From NCBI GenBank assembly GCA_022843125.1, contig JALHOG010000055.1, positions 1 through 36,725 on the forward strand: a DNA stretch of 36,725 bases, in the 5' to 3' direction. Below are positions 15,918 to 23,688 of this stretch, in pieces. Within the stretch, counting starts at the first letter, position 1; every line of letters begins with the position of its first letter. The notes under the pieces are model-generated. The model saw nothing but the letters and a program-made list of their open reading frames with translations. It ran no database searches and was not told where the DNA came from. The translations under genes were made by a program, and so were the position numbers. The DNA is from Ilumatobacteraceae bacterium. Its GTDB lineage: Bacteria; Actinomycetota; Acidimicrobiia; Acidimicrobiales; Ilumatobacteraceae.

Positions 15918-16823
15918 TCACAGGGCCCGCAACGTCGCGGCGACGTCTTCAGGGATGACGGGATTGAAGTACTCCTCGCTCGCCACCTCGGCAGCGGCGA
16001 TGAAGCGCGGCACGCCCGCTCGACGCCATGGCGACACGATCTCGATGTTGAACCATGCCGAGTCGACGCCGCCGTGGTCGTGATGCCCGGAGACCGTCGG
16101 ACGCTGGTTCAACCAGAGCATGTACGGAAGTGGCTGGTCGTACAGCCGATCGAGCCGGGCGAGCACGTCGACGAGGATCGACGCGAGGCCGTCACGTCCG
16201 TGGCTGTCGATCGACGGGAGGTCGGGCACACGCTCGATCGGGGCGACCTCGATCGACACCGGGAACGACGGGGCCCACGGCACGTACGCGCGCCAGCCGT
16301 CGCGTTCGACGATCAGGCGCTCGTCGGGGGACTTGTCGGGGGTCCAACCACCGGCCAGGCGGCGCGACTGGCGACTCGGCACGTGGTCGTACGCGTAGAT
16401 CTGGCCGTGGGGGTGGGCGATGGTGGCGCCCACCTCGGGGCCGCGGTTCTCGAACACGAGCACGTAGTCGACGTCGTCGCGGGCGCCGAGCTCGGCGGTC
16501 CGCTCCCCCCAGAGGTCGATCACCTTGCGGGCGCCGTCGACACCGAGCGACGCGAAGGTCGCGTCGTGCTCGGGCGTGTAGAGCACCACCTCGCACCGGC
16601 CGCCGGGCATCGCCGGCCAGCGGTTCTGGAACCAGCGGACGTCGTAGGGGTCGGGCGCTTCGAGGCCGCCCGGGCAGAACGGGCAGCCGCTCGACGGCAG
16701 GTTGGGTCGGGCCTGGCGGGTCCCGACCACGTGCACGACGGTGCCGAGCACCGGGTCGATGCGAACATTGGTGGTGGCGGCGGAGTGTTGAGCGCCGGGG
16801 GCAGCTTCGGTGATGTCGTCCAT
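15918..16823 (-). CDS. galT: Galactose-1-phosphate uridylyltransferase
   Basis: GalT swaps UMP between UDP-glucose and galactose-1-phosphate in the Leloir pathway. The 301-residue product has the first zinc-site pair in GCPFCPGG (about residue 44), a NRWPAMPGGRCEVVLYTPEHDATF block near 65-90, and the nucleophile His in AHPHGQIYAYDHVP (about 139-150). The C-terminal half has HDHGGVDSAWFNIEIVSP. It is about 50 residues shorter than E. coli GalT but similar to other actinobacterial forms. No Shine-Dalgarno is present: the leader is almost pure C on the mRNA strand. galK and galE are not in this window, so the rest of the pathway must be encoded elsewhere. Confidence 0.93.
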   Translation of the reverse strand: MDDITEAAPGAQHSAATTNVRIDPVLGTVVHVVGTRQARPNLPSSGCPFCPGGLEAPDPYDVRWFQNRWPAMPGGRCEVVLYTPEHDATFASLGVDGARKVIDLWGERTAELGARDDVDYVLVFENRGPEVGATIAHPHGQIYAYDHVPSRQSRRLAGGWTPDKSPDERLIVERDGWRAYVPWAPSFPVSIEVAPIERVPDLPSIDSHGRDGLASILVDVLARLDRLYDQPLPYMLWLNQRPTVSGHHDHGGVDSAWFNIEIVSPWRRAGVPRFIAAAEVASEEYFNPVIPEDVAATLRAL

Positions 16824-16847
16824 GGTGGGGTGGGGGGTCGGGGGGCG
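16824..16847 (+). other. G-run tract in the galT leader (possible G-quadruplex)
   Basis: The plus strand has runs of 4, 6 and 6 G separated by one or two bases, ending CGG, directly upstream of the galT ATG. That is enough G for a G-quadruplex on the template strand. The mRNA leader is correspondingly C-rich and has no ribosome-binding site. Confidence 0.45.
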
Positions 16848-16872
16848 GCTCGTCGGACAGGCGTTGGTTCGA

Positions 16873-18051
16873 TCAGCGCAGCGGGTCGCCGGTCCCCGGC
16901 TCGAAGAAGTGGGCGAGGTGGGTCTTGACGCCGAGCGTCACCCGCTCCCCCGACATCACGGTGTGGATCCCCTCGACCCGGGCGATCACACGAGTGATCG
17001 AGGCGATCACTTCGTCGCCGTCCTCGGCCGCCACCGGCGCACCCTCGAGCTCGACCGGCGCGACGTCGAGCGTGGCGTGCAGGTGGACCTCGGCGCCCAT
17101 CGCCTCGGCCAGGTCGACCTGGAGTTGCATCATCTGGTCGGCCGGGAGATCGGCGTCACCCTCCATCACGAAATGCTCGGGCCGCAGCCCGACGATGACC
17201 GGCCCGCCGATGCGATCGACGATCTTCGGATAGCGCTCGATCGCCCGCGAGTCGATCGCGAGGGTGTGCCCGGCAAACGACACGGTCGGCCGGTCGGGTG
17301 TGCCACCGAGGGTGGCGTTCACCAGGTTCATCGCCGGGCTGCCGATGAAGGCGGCGACGAACAGGTTGGCGGGGCGCTGGTACAACTCCTGCGGCGGCGC
17401 CACCTGCTGCAGGATGCCCTTGCGCATCACGGCGACACGGTGGCCCATCGTCATCGCCTCGACCTGGTCGTGGGTGACGTACACCATCGTGGTCGCGAGC
17501 CGCCGTTGGAGCTGGATGATCTCCGACCGCATCTGCACGCGCAGCTTCGCGTCGAGGTTGGACAGGGGCTCGTCCATCAGGAACACCTGCGGGCTGCGCA
17601 CGATCGCGCGGCCCATGGCGACGCGCTGGCGCTGACCGCCCGACAGCGCCTTGGGGAGCCGATCGAGGTATTCGGTGAGCCCGAGCATCTCCGCCGCGTG
17701 CTCGGTGCGCTGCTTGATCTCGGCCTTGGGCACCTTCGCGACCTCGAGCGCGAAGCCGATGTTGTCGCGCACCGTCATGTGCGGATACAGCGCGTAGTTC
17801 TGGAACACCATGGCGATGTCGCGGTCACCAGGTGGCACGTCGTTGACGACACGCTCACCGATGCGGAGCTCGCCGGTACTGATCTCCTCGAGGCCGGCGA
17901 TCATGCGGAGCGCGGTCGACTTGCCGCACCCCGACGGACCGACGAGCACCATGAACTCGCCGTCCTCGATCTCGAGGTCGAGCGAGTCGACGGCGAGTGG
18001 GCCGTCGCCCTTGTACTGCTTGGTGACGGCGCTGAACGTGACGGCTGCCAT
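16873..18051 (-). CDS. Sugar ABC transporter ATP-binding protein (MsmK/UgpC type)
   Basis: This is the energising subunit of the galactoside importer. The 392-residue product has Walker A GPSGCGKST (about 38-46), Q-loop MVFQNYALYPHMTV, signature LSGGQRQRVAMGRA (about 135), Walker B VFLMDEPLSNLDA and switch-His THDQVEAMT. A C-terminal ~150-residue TOBE/regulatory domain (GLRPEHFVMEGDA; MGAEVHLHATLD) is typical of the CUT1 family. AAGGAG lies 9 nt before the ATG. It sits 40 bp after the MalG-like gene in the same series. CUT1 ATPases are sometimes shared by several importers, so it may serve others as well. Confidence 0.95.
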   Translation of the reverse strand: MAAVTFSAVTKQYKGDGPLAVDSLDLEIEDGEFMVLVGPSGCGKSTALRMIAGLEEISTGELRIGERVVNDVPPGDRDIAMVFQNYALYPHMTVRDNIGFALEVAKVPKAEIKQRTEHAAEMLGLTEYLDRLPKALSGGQRQRVAMGRAIVRSPQVFLMDEPLSNLDAKLRVQMRSEIIQLQRRLATTMVYVTHDQVEAMTMGHRVAVMRKGILQQVAPPQELYQRPANLFVAAFIGSPAMNLVNATLGGTPDRPTVSFAGHTLAIDSRAIERYPKIVDRIGGPVIVGLRPEHFVMEGDADLPADQMMQLQVDLAEAMGAEVHLHATLDVAPVELEGAPVAAEDGDEVIASITRVIARVEGIHTVMSGERVTLGVKTHLAHFFEPGTGDPLR

Positions 18052-18091
18052 GGATGGGTCTCCTTGCTGACGACTGCAGGCTGGGCGACTG

Positions 18092-19297
18092 CTACTTGAG
18101 GCCGCTCGAGGCGGAGTTCTCGACGAAGTAGCGCTGTGCGAACAGGAACACGAGGATCGGCGGGGTCATCGCGATCACGGCGCCTGCGAACACGAGGTTG
18201 ATGTCGGTGCTCGACCGGCCGCCCAACGTCGACAGCGTGAGCGCGAGCACGCGGCCTTCGGGGTTACCGGAGTTGATGATGACGAGCGGCCAGAAGAACG
18301 AGTTCCAGGCGTAGAGGAAGCCGAACGTGGCGAGCGTGGCGATTGCGGGCCGGGCGAGCGGCACCATGATCTTCCACAGGATCGTCGAGCGCGACGCGTT
18401 GTCGAGCAGCGCCGCCTCCTCGATCTCCTTCGGGATGCCGACGAAGAACTGCCGCATCAGGAACGTGCCGTATGCGGTGAAGATGAACGGGATGATCAGG
18501 GCGGCCAGGTTGTCGAGCCACCCGACCTGCAGCATCAGCTGGAACAGCGGGATGATCAGCACCACGAACGGCACCATCACCGAGCCGAGGTACATGAGGA
18601 ACAATCCGTTGCGGCCCTTGAAGTCGATGCGGGCGAACGCGTACCCGCCGAGGATCGACGTCACGAGCTGGCCGATCACCACGGCGAACGTGACGAGCAC
18701 GGTGTTCGACAGCGACCGGCCGAGCTCCTTGTCGGTCCAGACCTCGGTGAAGTTCGCGGGTCGCGGGCCGAACTCCTCGGCCGGCACAGCGAGGTTGACC
18801 AGGCCGATCGCGACGTCGGTCGGATCGTCGACGTTGACGAACTCGCCACCGCTCGTGAGGCGGGACCGATAGGCCTCGATCGTGTCACCGTCGACGTCGA
18901 TCAGGAACACGTCCTCCTCGTCGCCGTCGATGACGATCGTTGCTCCGGTCTTCTCGCCGGCGGCCGGATCGAGGGCGATGACGCGCTCCAGGTCGTCGAG
19001 CGGGCGGAACTCGGCGATCGGGACGTCTCGGCCGACCAGCGCGAACGTGCCATCGCGATCGGGCAGCGTGAACGTCGGCAGCGGGTCGCCGTCGAGCCCG
19101 AGCTGCGCAGCCGGCACCGTCGAGGCCTGCTCCGGCACGAGCGAGGGCGGGTAGCTGAAGATGTCGTTGTTGTCCTTGAGCGACGTGGTGACGGCGACGA
19201 CGAACGGGAAGAGCACGACGATCGCGACCAGCACGAGCACCCCGTACGTCGCGACGCGGACCATCGTGGCCTTGGGCCCCTTGCGCTTCACGCTCAT
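18092..19297 (-). CDS. Sugar ABC transporter permease, MalG family, with a large extracytoplasmic insertion
   Basis: The 401-residue product starts at ATG 19297 (GAGG 7 nt upstream). TM1 is at about 14-40. TMs 2-6 follow in the second half, with the ATPase-contact EAA loop EEAALLDNASRSTILWKIMVPLARPA (about 300-325). It is about 120 residues longer than usual: between IFSYPPSLVPE (~56) and NFTEVWTDKELGRSL (~180), normally almost adjacent, lies a beta-rich, acidic segment (TFTLPDRDGTFALVGRDVPI; TIVIDGDEEDVFLIDVDGDT). By topology this faces the outside, where it could contact the binding protein. It follows the MalF-like gene by 46 bp. Confidence 0.93.
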   Translation of the reverse strand: MSVKRKGPKATMVRVATYGVLVLVAIVVLFPFVVAVTTSLKDNNDIFSYPPSLVPEQASTVPAAQLGLDGDPLPTFTLPDRDGTFALVGRDVPIAEFRPLDDLERVIALDPAAGEKTGATIVIDGDEEDVFLIDVDGDTIEAYRSRLTSGGEFVNVDDPTDVAIGLVNLAVPAEEFGPRPANFTEVWTDKELGRSLSNTVLVTFAVVIGQLVTSILGGYAFARIDFKGRNGLFLMYLGSVMVPFVVLIIPLFQLMLQVGWLDNLAALIIPFIFTAYGTFLMRQFFVGIPKEIEEAALLDNASRSTILWKIMVPLARPAIATLATFGFLYAWNSFFWPLVIINSGNPEGRVLALTLSTLGGRSSTDINLVFAGAVIAMTPPILVFLFAQRYFVENSASSGLK

Positions 19298-19343
19298 GAC
19301 ACACCTCGCTGATGGGCGGCTCCGCCGCCGACCGATGCACGTC

Positions 19344-21062
19344 TCACGACACACCTCCGCTGGTGGATTCGTCGCGCTGTTGGCGGAACTGGAAGAACGT
19401 GAACCCGAAGATGATCAGGAACAGGATCCACGCCAGCGCCGAGGCGTACCCCTGGCTGTTGTTCTGGAACGCTTCCTCGTACAGCGTGAGAACGGGCGTC
19501 GAGGTGGCGTTGTTCGGCCCGCCCGGTTCCGGCCTCGACAGGATCCACACGATGTCGAACAGCTGCAGCGCGAGGATCGATGTCGTGACGAGCACGTAGA
19601 ACGTCGTGTTGCGAAGCTGCGGCACGGTGATCCGCTTGAACACCTGCCACGTGTTCGCGCCGTCGATCTCGGCAGCCTCGTACAGCTCTTTCGGGATGCC
19701 CTGATGACCAGCGAGGTACAGCACGGTGTTGAACCCGAAGTTCATCCAGGCGAACACGATCACCATCGACAGCAGCGCGGTACTGCGCTCCGACAACCAC
19801 GCCTGCCCCTGCCCCGCTTCCGACACGCCGACGACATCGAGCAGGTAGTTGATCCATCCGATCGTGGCGTCGAACATCTGCCCCCACACGATCGCCACAC
19901 CGATCACGCCGGCGACCGACGGGATGAAGTAGATCGCACGGAACACCTTCATCCCGGGGAGCTTCGACGCGAGGATGCTCGACAGCCCCAGCGCCGGGAG
20001 CACCGCCAGCGGAACGGCCAGCACGAGGAACACGACGATGTTCCGCAGTGACAGCCAGAACTCGATGTCGCGGGCGCCGAGCACCCAGTTCTGCCCGAAC
20101 CAGTCCATGTGCATCAGCACCTGGTAGCCGGGCTTGAGCACCTCGTTGCCGGCACCGGCGGCATCGGCCCCGGAGATGTCGAGTGACAACGCCCGGACGT
20201 AGTTGTCGAGCCCGATGAACTCGCGACCGGTGTTGGTGGTCTTCCAGTCGAAGAAGCTCACCCACAGGGAGAACAGCAGCGGGAACGCGAAGAAGACGAG
20301 GAAGCCGATCAGGTTCGGCGAGAGGAACGCGAGGCCGCTCAACGTGTCCTCGGTGGCTCGGGTGGTGCCGAAGTGGCGAGCTGCGTCACGCGACCACATC
20401 GCACGGCATGCCAGCGCGGCGCCGATCGTGATGGCGAGCGCACCGAACGCGAGCGGCTTGGTGAGGGTGTCGCCGATCGACGAGATCATCCCGGTCGGAT
20501 CGGCGAGGATCACGAACCAGACGCCGGCGACCGCTGCGATTCCGAGGCCGATGCGGCGGAGGGTCCGGGGGACGGGCGCCGTCGGATCGTCGGCGGCGAG
20601 CTGGCCGGCGACGAGCACGGCGATCAGTCCGACGCAGATCACGAGGAACGGGACGAACGCCTTGAACAGACCTTCGCCGAGGTCGCCGAGCGCGCGGAAC
20701 GCATTGAACTGATGGAGGGTCGTCGAGCCGGCGACGACCGCGAGGAGGTAGTTGACCACCAGCGACGCAGGACGGGCCCAGCGTGCGGTGGTCCGGATGC
20801 CGTACGCGGCCGCGAGATTGACCGCGAACGCGAACACGAAGAACCCCTGCAGGGCGTACCGCGGCATCCACGGCAGCTCCTGATCGCCGCCCCGGCTGGC
20901 GAGCAGCATGCCCACCACACTCGCGGCAGCTCCGATCACGTGCCAGATCGACAGCAACGTGGCGGTCCGGCGAAACGCTTCGGCCGGCGTGTCGGGCCGG
21001 CGTTCGGCCCGCGTCGCGTCCGGCGCGTCACCGGACAGCGCGATCGCGCTCGCTTCCCCCAT
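19344..21062 (-). CDS. Sugar ABC transporter permease, MalF family, with an N-terminal multi-TM extension
   Basis: The 572-residue product starts at ATG 21062 (GGGGGAG 4 nt upstream). The C-terminal ~300 residues are an ordinary CUT1 permease: LSGLAFLSPNLIGFLVFFAFPLLFSLWVSFFDW, then the EAA loop YEAAEIDGANTWQVFKRITVPQL (about 480-502). The N-terminal ~270 residues are extra and contain about six membrane helices, e.g. LLSIWHVIGAAASVVGMLLA, YALQGFFVFAFAVNLAAAYG, FVPFLVICVGLIAVLVAGQL. MalF of E. coli also has extra N-terminal helices, but only two. I cannot name the extension as a domain. It lies 143 bp after the binding-protein gene, past a strong hairpin. Confidence 0.92.
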   Translation of the reverse strand: MGEASAIALSGDAPDATRAERRPDTPAEAFRRTATLLSIWHVIGAAASVVGMLLASRGGDQELPWMPRYALQGFFVFAFAVNLAAAYGIRTTARWARPASLVVNYLLAVVAGSTTLHQFNAFRALGDLGEGLFKAFVPFLVICVGLIAVLVAGQLAADDPTAPVPRTLRRIGLGIAAVAGVWFVILADPTGMISSIGDTLTKPLAFGALAITIGAALACRAMWSRDAARHFGTTRATEDTLSGLAFLSPNLIGFLVFFAFPLLFSLWVSFFDWKTTNTGREFIGLDNYVRALSLDISGADAAGAGNEVLKPGYQVLMHMDWFGQNWVLGARDIEFWLSLRNIVVFLVLAVPLAVLPALGLSSILASKLPGMKVFRAIYFIPSVAGVIGVAIVWGQMFDATIGWINYLLDVVGVSEAGQGQAWLSERSTALLSMVIVFAWMNFGFNTVLYLAGHQGIPKELYEAAEIDGANTWQVFKRITVPQLRNTTFYVLVTTSILALQLFDIVWILSRPEPGGPNNATSTPVLTLYEEAFQNNSQGYASALAWILFLIIFGFTFFQFRQQRDESTSGGVS

Positions 21063-21154
21063 GGCTCCCCCGTTTCGTCGGATCGATTCGTGGTCGATGT
21101 TGCGTGCTCGGGCCGGGGACGAAGGGGACGATCCCCGGCCCGGGCACACGACCC

Positions 21155-21187
21155 TTGCCGATGGTCGCGGATCGCGACCATCGGCAA
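21155..21187 (-). terminator. Strong hairpin between the binding-protein and permease genes
   Basis: A perfect 15-bp stem (TTGCCGATGGTCGCG and its complement) with a three-base loop lies 18 bp after the stop of the binding-protein gene. A second small stem (GGGGA-CGA-TCCCC) follows at 21124-21136. There is no clean T-run. The usual role at this spot in ABC operons is partial termination or protection of the upstream mRNA, so that binding protein is made in excess over permeases. Confidence 0.65.
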
Positions 21188-21205
21188 CGGATCAGGTGGG
21201 TGAGG

Positions 21206-22630
21206 TCAGCCGCCGAAGGCGACGGCGGTCTCCGAGCAGATGTTCGCCTGGAAGTCCTCGATGGTGCGCTCACCGGTGACCACCGCGGTGATGGCAGCGC
21301 CCATCACCGAGTCGTACTCCGGCCAGTTGCCGGTCCACAGCGGACCTTCAGCGGTCGGCGAGTCCTGCAGACCGTTGATGAACGCCTGGTTGTTCTCCGG
21401 CGGGGTGAAGCCGAGGAAGGCGTCGATCGCGGCGTCGCTCTGACGGCTCGGGATGTTGGCCCCGAGCTCGCTGATCTGGGCCTGCGTGTCAGCGGTGGTC
21501 AGCGCCTTGACGAGGTCCCACGCTTCCTGCGGGTTCTCGGTGTTGGCGTTCACCACGTACGCGCCCCAGAACAGCCAGTTGCCCTGGGTGCCACCGGGGC
21601 CGGTGGGCAGTTCGACGACGTCCCAGCTGAAGCCGGCATCGGCGCGGGCGCCGGGCGTGGCCCAGCGACCGTTGATGAACATGCCGACGGTGCCGGCCTT
21701 CCACGGCGCTTCGCCGTCCTCACCCCAGGCAACGGCGAGACCGCCGTCGTAGACGGCCTTCATCTGCGTGACGCCGGCGATCGCCTCGGGCGTGTCGAGC
21801 GCGCACTCGGTGCGGTCCTCGTTGAAGAACCCGCCGCCGGCGGCGTTCATGAAGTAGCCGTAGTTCGCCCACCAGCTGTTCATGGCGAAGCCCTTGTTCT
21901 CACCACCGAGATCGGTGACGGCCTGGGCGACCTCCGCGAAGGTCTCCCAGTTCCACTCACCGGCCGCTGCCAGCGCACGCGGGTCGTCGGCACCGGCCTC
22001 GGCGATGAGGTCGTTGTTCAGGTAGAGCGCGAACGTCGACACGTCGCGGGGCAGGCCCCACAGCTTGTCGCCAGGCGCACCGGCCTCGGGGTCGAACGTG
22101 AGGTGGTACATCGGCTCCGGGTAGAACTCCGAGATGTCGAAGCCCTCGGCCGATGCGAGCGGCGCGAGATCGAGGATCAGACCCTCGCTCTGGAATCGGG
22201 CGATGTCGGTACCCGGGATCCAGAACACGTCGGGCGCAGTGCCGTTCGCGATCTCGGTGACGAGCTGGTCCTGGTACGGCGAGCCCTCGTTGTTGCCGGG
22301 CTCGTAGCTGAGGGTGACGGCGTCGCCGTTGGCGGCATCGATCTGATCGCCGATGCCGGCGTAGACCTGCGCCTCGGCGTCGTTGTCAGGCCGAGTACGC
22401 CAGCGGACCTCGACGGCCCCTTCGGTGCCACCTGCGTCGGCGGTGGCGGTATCGGCCGCGGTATCGGCCGCTGTATCGGCCGCTGTGTCAGCTGCTGTGT
22501 CTGCAGCGGTGTCCGCTGCCGTATCGGCTGCGGTGTCCGCTGCCGTGTCCGCTGCCTCGTCGTCGCCACCACAGGCGACGACGACCAGGGACGCGGCGAC
22601 CGCAACGGCGGCCATCTTGCGCTTGTGCAC
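21206..22630 (-). CDS. Sugar ABC transporter substrate-binding lipoprotein
   Basis: The 474-residue product starts at GTG 22630, with AAGGAG six bases upstream. The signal (VHKRKMAAVAVAASLVVVAC) ends in the lipobox Cys (VVAC-GG), so it is a membrane-anchored lipoprotein. Residues ~25-60 are nine AADT repeats, a flexible tether. The rest is a CUT1 family-1 solute-binding domain (VEVRWRTRPDN; APDVFWIPGTDIARFQ; GKAGTVGMFINGRWATPGA-like segment; TADTQAQISELGANIPSR). It delivers a sugar, by context a galactoside, to the permeases. It is the first transporter gene after the DeoR gene, with hairpins on both sides. Confidence 0.94.
   Translation of the reverse strand: MHKRKMAAVAVAASLVVVACGGDDEAADTAADTAADTAADTAADTAADTAADTAADTAADTATADAGGTEGAVEVRWRTRPDNDAEAQVYAGIGDQIDAANGDAVTLSYEPGNNEGSPYQDQLVTEIANGTAPDVFWIPGTDIARFQSEGLILDLAPLASAEGFDISEFYPEPMYHLTFDPEAGAPGDKLWGLPRDVSTFALYLNNDLIAEAGADDPRALAAAGEWNWETFAEVAQAVTDLGGENKGFAMNSWWANYGYFMNAAGGGFFNEDRTECALDTPEAIAGVTQMKAVYDGGLAVAWGEDGEAPWKAGTVGMFINGRWATPGARADAGFSWDVVELPTGPGGTQGNWLFWGAYVVNANTENPQEAWDLVKALTTADTQAQISELGANIPSRQSDAAIDAFLGFTPPENNQAFINGLQDSPTAEGPLWTGNWPEYDSVMGAAITAVVTGERTIEDFQANICSETAVAFGG
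22448..22555 (-). repeat. Nine 12-bp tandem units coding (AADT)9
   Basis: Nine in-frame 12-bp units encode Ala-Ala-Asp-Thr directly after the lipobox of the binding protein. Units at the 3' plus-strand side differ at silent positions (tcg/tca/tct/tcc; gccgc/gctgc/cagc), while two units are identical. The protein repeat is strictly kept while the DNA varies, as expected for a selected linker that grows by slippage. Confidence 0.85.
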
Positions 22631-22651
22631 GTTGTGCTCCTTGTCGTCGGA

Positions 22652-22672
22652 GGTGACGGTGTGTCCGTCACC
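22652..22672. promoter_or_regulatory. Inverted repeat upstream of the binding-protein gene
   Basis: Perfect 8-bp arms (GGTGACGG and CCGTCACC) with a TGTGT centre, 21 bp before the GTG start of the lipoprotein gene. It could be an operator in DNA or a leader hairpin in RNA. Confidence 0.45.
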
Positions 22673-22712
22673 CGCTTTCTCCCCCTGCCCACGACTCGTG
22701 GGCTCGGGTCGG

Positions 22713-22730
22713 CCGGGTCGGGGGACCCGG
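22713..22730 (-). terminator. GC hairpin between the deoR-type gene and the binding-protein gene
   Basis: CCGGGTC and GACCCGG, a 7-bp perfect stem with a 4-base loop, lie 60 bp downstream of the repressor stop codon. No T-run follows. It may limit read-through from the repressor into the transporter genes. Confidence 0.4.
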
Positions 22731-22790
22731 GCGATCTGGTGGCGCTGCGCCGGAGCGCGCTGCCGAGTTCTCTGGCTATGGGTGTTCTGG

Positions 22791-23642
22791 TTAGGTGACC
22801 GTCTGGCTGCGCGGCGTCGTGCGCGGCGCCGGTTCGGCGACGACGACGTCGACCCCCTCGGCACGGATGGCGTCGAGGTCGCCGATCGTGGCCCGACCGT
22901 CGGTGACGAGCACGTCGACATCGTCGAGCGAGCACACCGGCGCGAGGGCGCGGACGCCGAGCTTGGTGCTGTCGGCCAGCACCACGCAACGTGCGGCGGC
23001 ATCGATCATGGCGCGCTTCACGTGGGCCTCGGGAAGGTTGATGTTGGTGATCCCGCCGTCGACGGAGACCCCGTTGCATCCGATGAACACGGTGTCGACG
23101 CGGAGCGATTCGAACATGCCGGTCGCGAGCGGCTCGACGAGCGAGTGCTGCTTCGGGCGCAGCGTGCCGCCCGTGACGACGATGGTGAACCGCGGGTGGC
23201 CTGCTTCGAGCTGCATCGCGATGGTGATGCCGTTGGTGATGACGGTGAGCTCGGTGAGGTCGGCCCGGTCGACGAGCGCCCTGGCGAGGGCGGCGGCGGT
23301 GGTGCCGACATCGACCACGATCGTCTCACCGTCGGTGACGAGGGACGCCGCCATCGATGCGATCGCCGCCTTCTCGTCGGCCTGGCGTTCGGCAACCTCT
23401 TCGAACGGGCGCTCGCCGCGCGCTCGGTTGAACGGCATCGCACCACCGTGCACGCGGAACGCAACGTGGCGCTCCTCGAGCATCTGCAGATCGTTCCGGA
23501 CGGTGACGGTGCTGACCCCGAACCGGTCGGCGAGGTCGCGGACGCGGACGAACCCACGTTGCTCCAGCAGTTGCTGGATCAGGACCAAACGCATCTCCGC
23601 TGGGAGATGCGTGTCCGGAAGCCCCCTCAGACTTTCCTTCAC
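22791..23642 (-). CDS. DeoR/GlpR-family transcriptional repressor
   Basis: The 283-residue product has the DeoR winged-helix domain at about 15-70 (MRLVLIQQLLEQRGFVRVRDLADRFGVSTVTVRNDLQMLEE, then RVHGGAM). A sugar-phosphate-sensing domain follows at about 85-245 (DGETIVVDVGTTAAALARAL; LTVITNGITIAMQL; VTGGTLRP; DTVFIGCNGVSVDGGITN; KRAMIDAA; VVLADSTKLG). The family represses sugar genes until a phosphorylated intermediate binds; here a galactose or tagatose phosphate is plausible. GTG 23642 is preferred because family members begin before the PAEMR segment; ATG 23594 is the alternative. The start codon lies inside the CTTTC operator, so the gene is probably autoregulated. Confidence 0.93.
   Translation of the reverse strand: MKESLRGLPDTHLPAEMRLVLIQQLLEQRGFVRVRDLADRFGVSTVTVRNDLQMLEERHVAFRVHGGAMPFNRARGERPFEEVAERQADEKAAIASMAASLVTDGETIVVDVGTTAAALARALVDRADLTELTVITNGITIAMQLEAGHPRFTIVVTGGTLRPKQHSLVEPLATGMFESLRVDTVFIGCNGVSVDGGITNINLPEAHVKRAMIDAAARCVVLADSTKLGVRALAPVCSLDDVDVLVTDGRATIGDLDAIRAEGVDVVVAEPAPRTTPRSQTVT
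23589..23612 (-). promoter_or_regulatory. 24-bp perfect inverted repeat at the 5' end of the repressor gene
   Basis: Ten-bp perfect arms (ACGCATCTCC and GGAGATGCGT) with a 4-base loop. In the mRNA this hairpin holds GGAGAUG, i.e. the alternative ATG 23594 with a GGAG touching it. It could control use of the internal start, act as a second operator, or simply be coding sequence. Confidence 0.4.
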
Positions 23643-23661
23643 TTTCGATATCTTTCCTTCA
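23632..23661. promoter_or_regulatory. Triple CTTTC operator between the repressor and dioxygenase genes
   Basis: CTTTC occurs at 23632, 23642 and 23652, exactly one helical turn apart; the first and third copies extend to CTTTCCTTCA. DeoR-family operators (for example AgaR) are built from such phased TTTC boxes. The site covers the repressor's own GTG and is 27 bp from the start of the divergent gene, so it could control both directions. TTGACA on the minus strand (23679-23674) is a possible -35 box. Confidence 0.7.
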
Positions 23662-23688
23662 TCTTGCGTTTGCTGTCAATATGAAACC

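Noticed and set aside
12278..15958. A 1226-codon open frame on the plus strand
   Set aside because: It is antisense to lacZ and runs through the HNH gene in another frame. It has no domain and an Arg/Asp/His-rich composition typical of reverse frames in GC-rich DNA.
22448..22555. Tandem 12-bp units as a CRISPR or VNTR control region
   Set aside because: The units are contiguous, in frame and encode AADT; there are no spacers.
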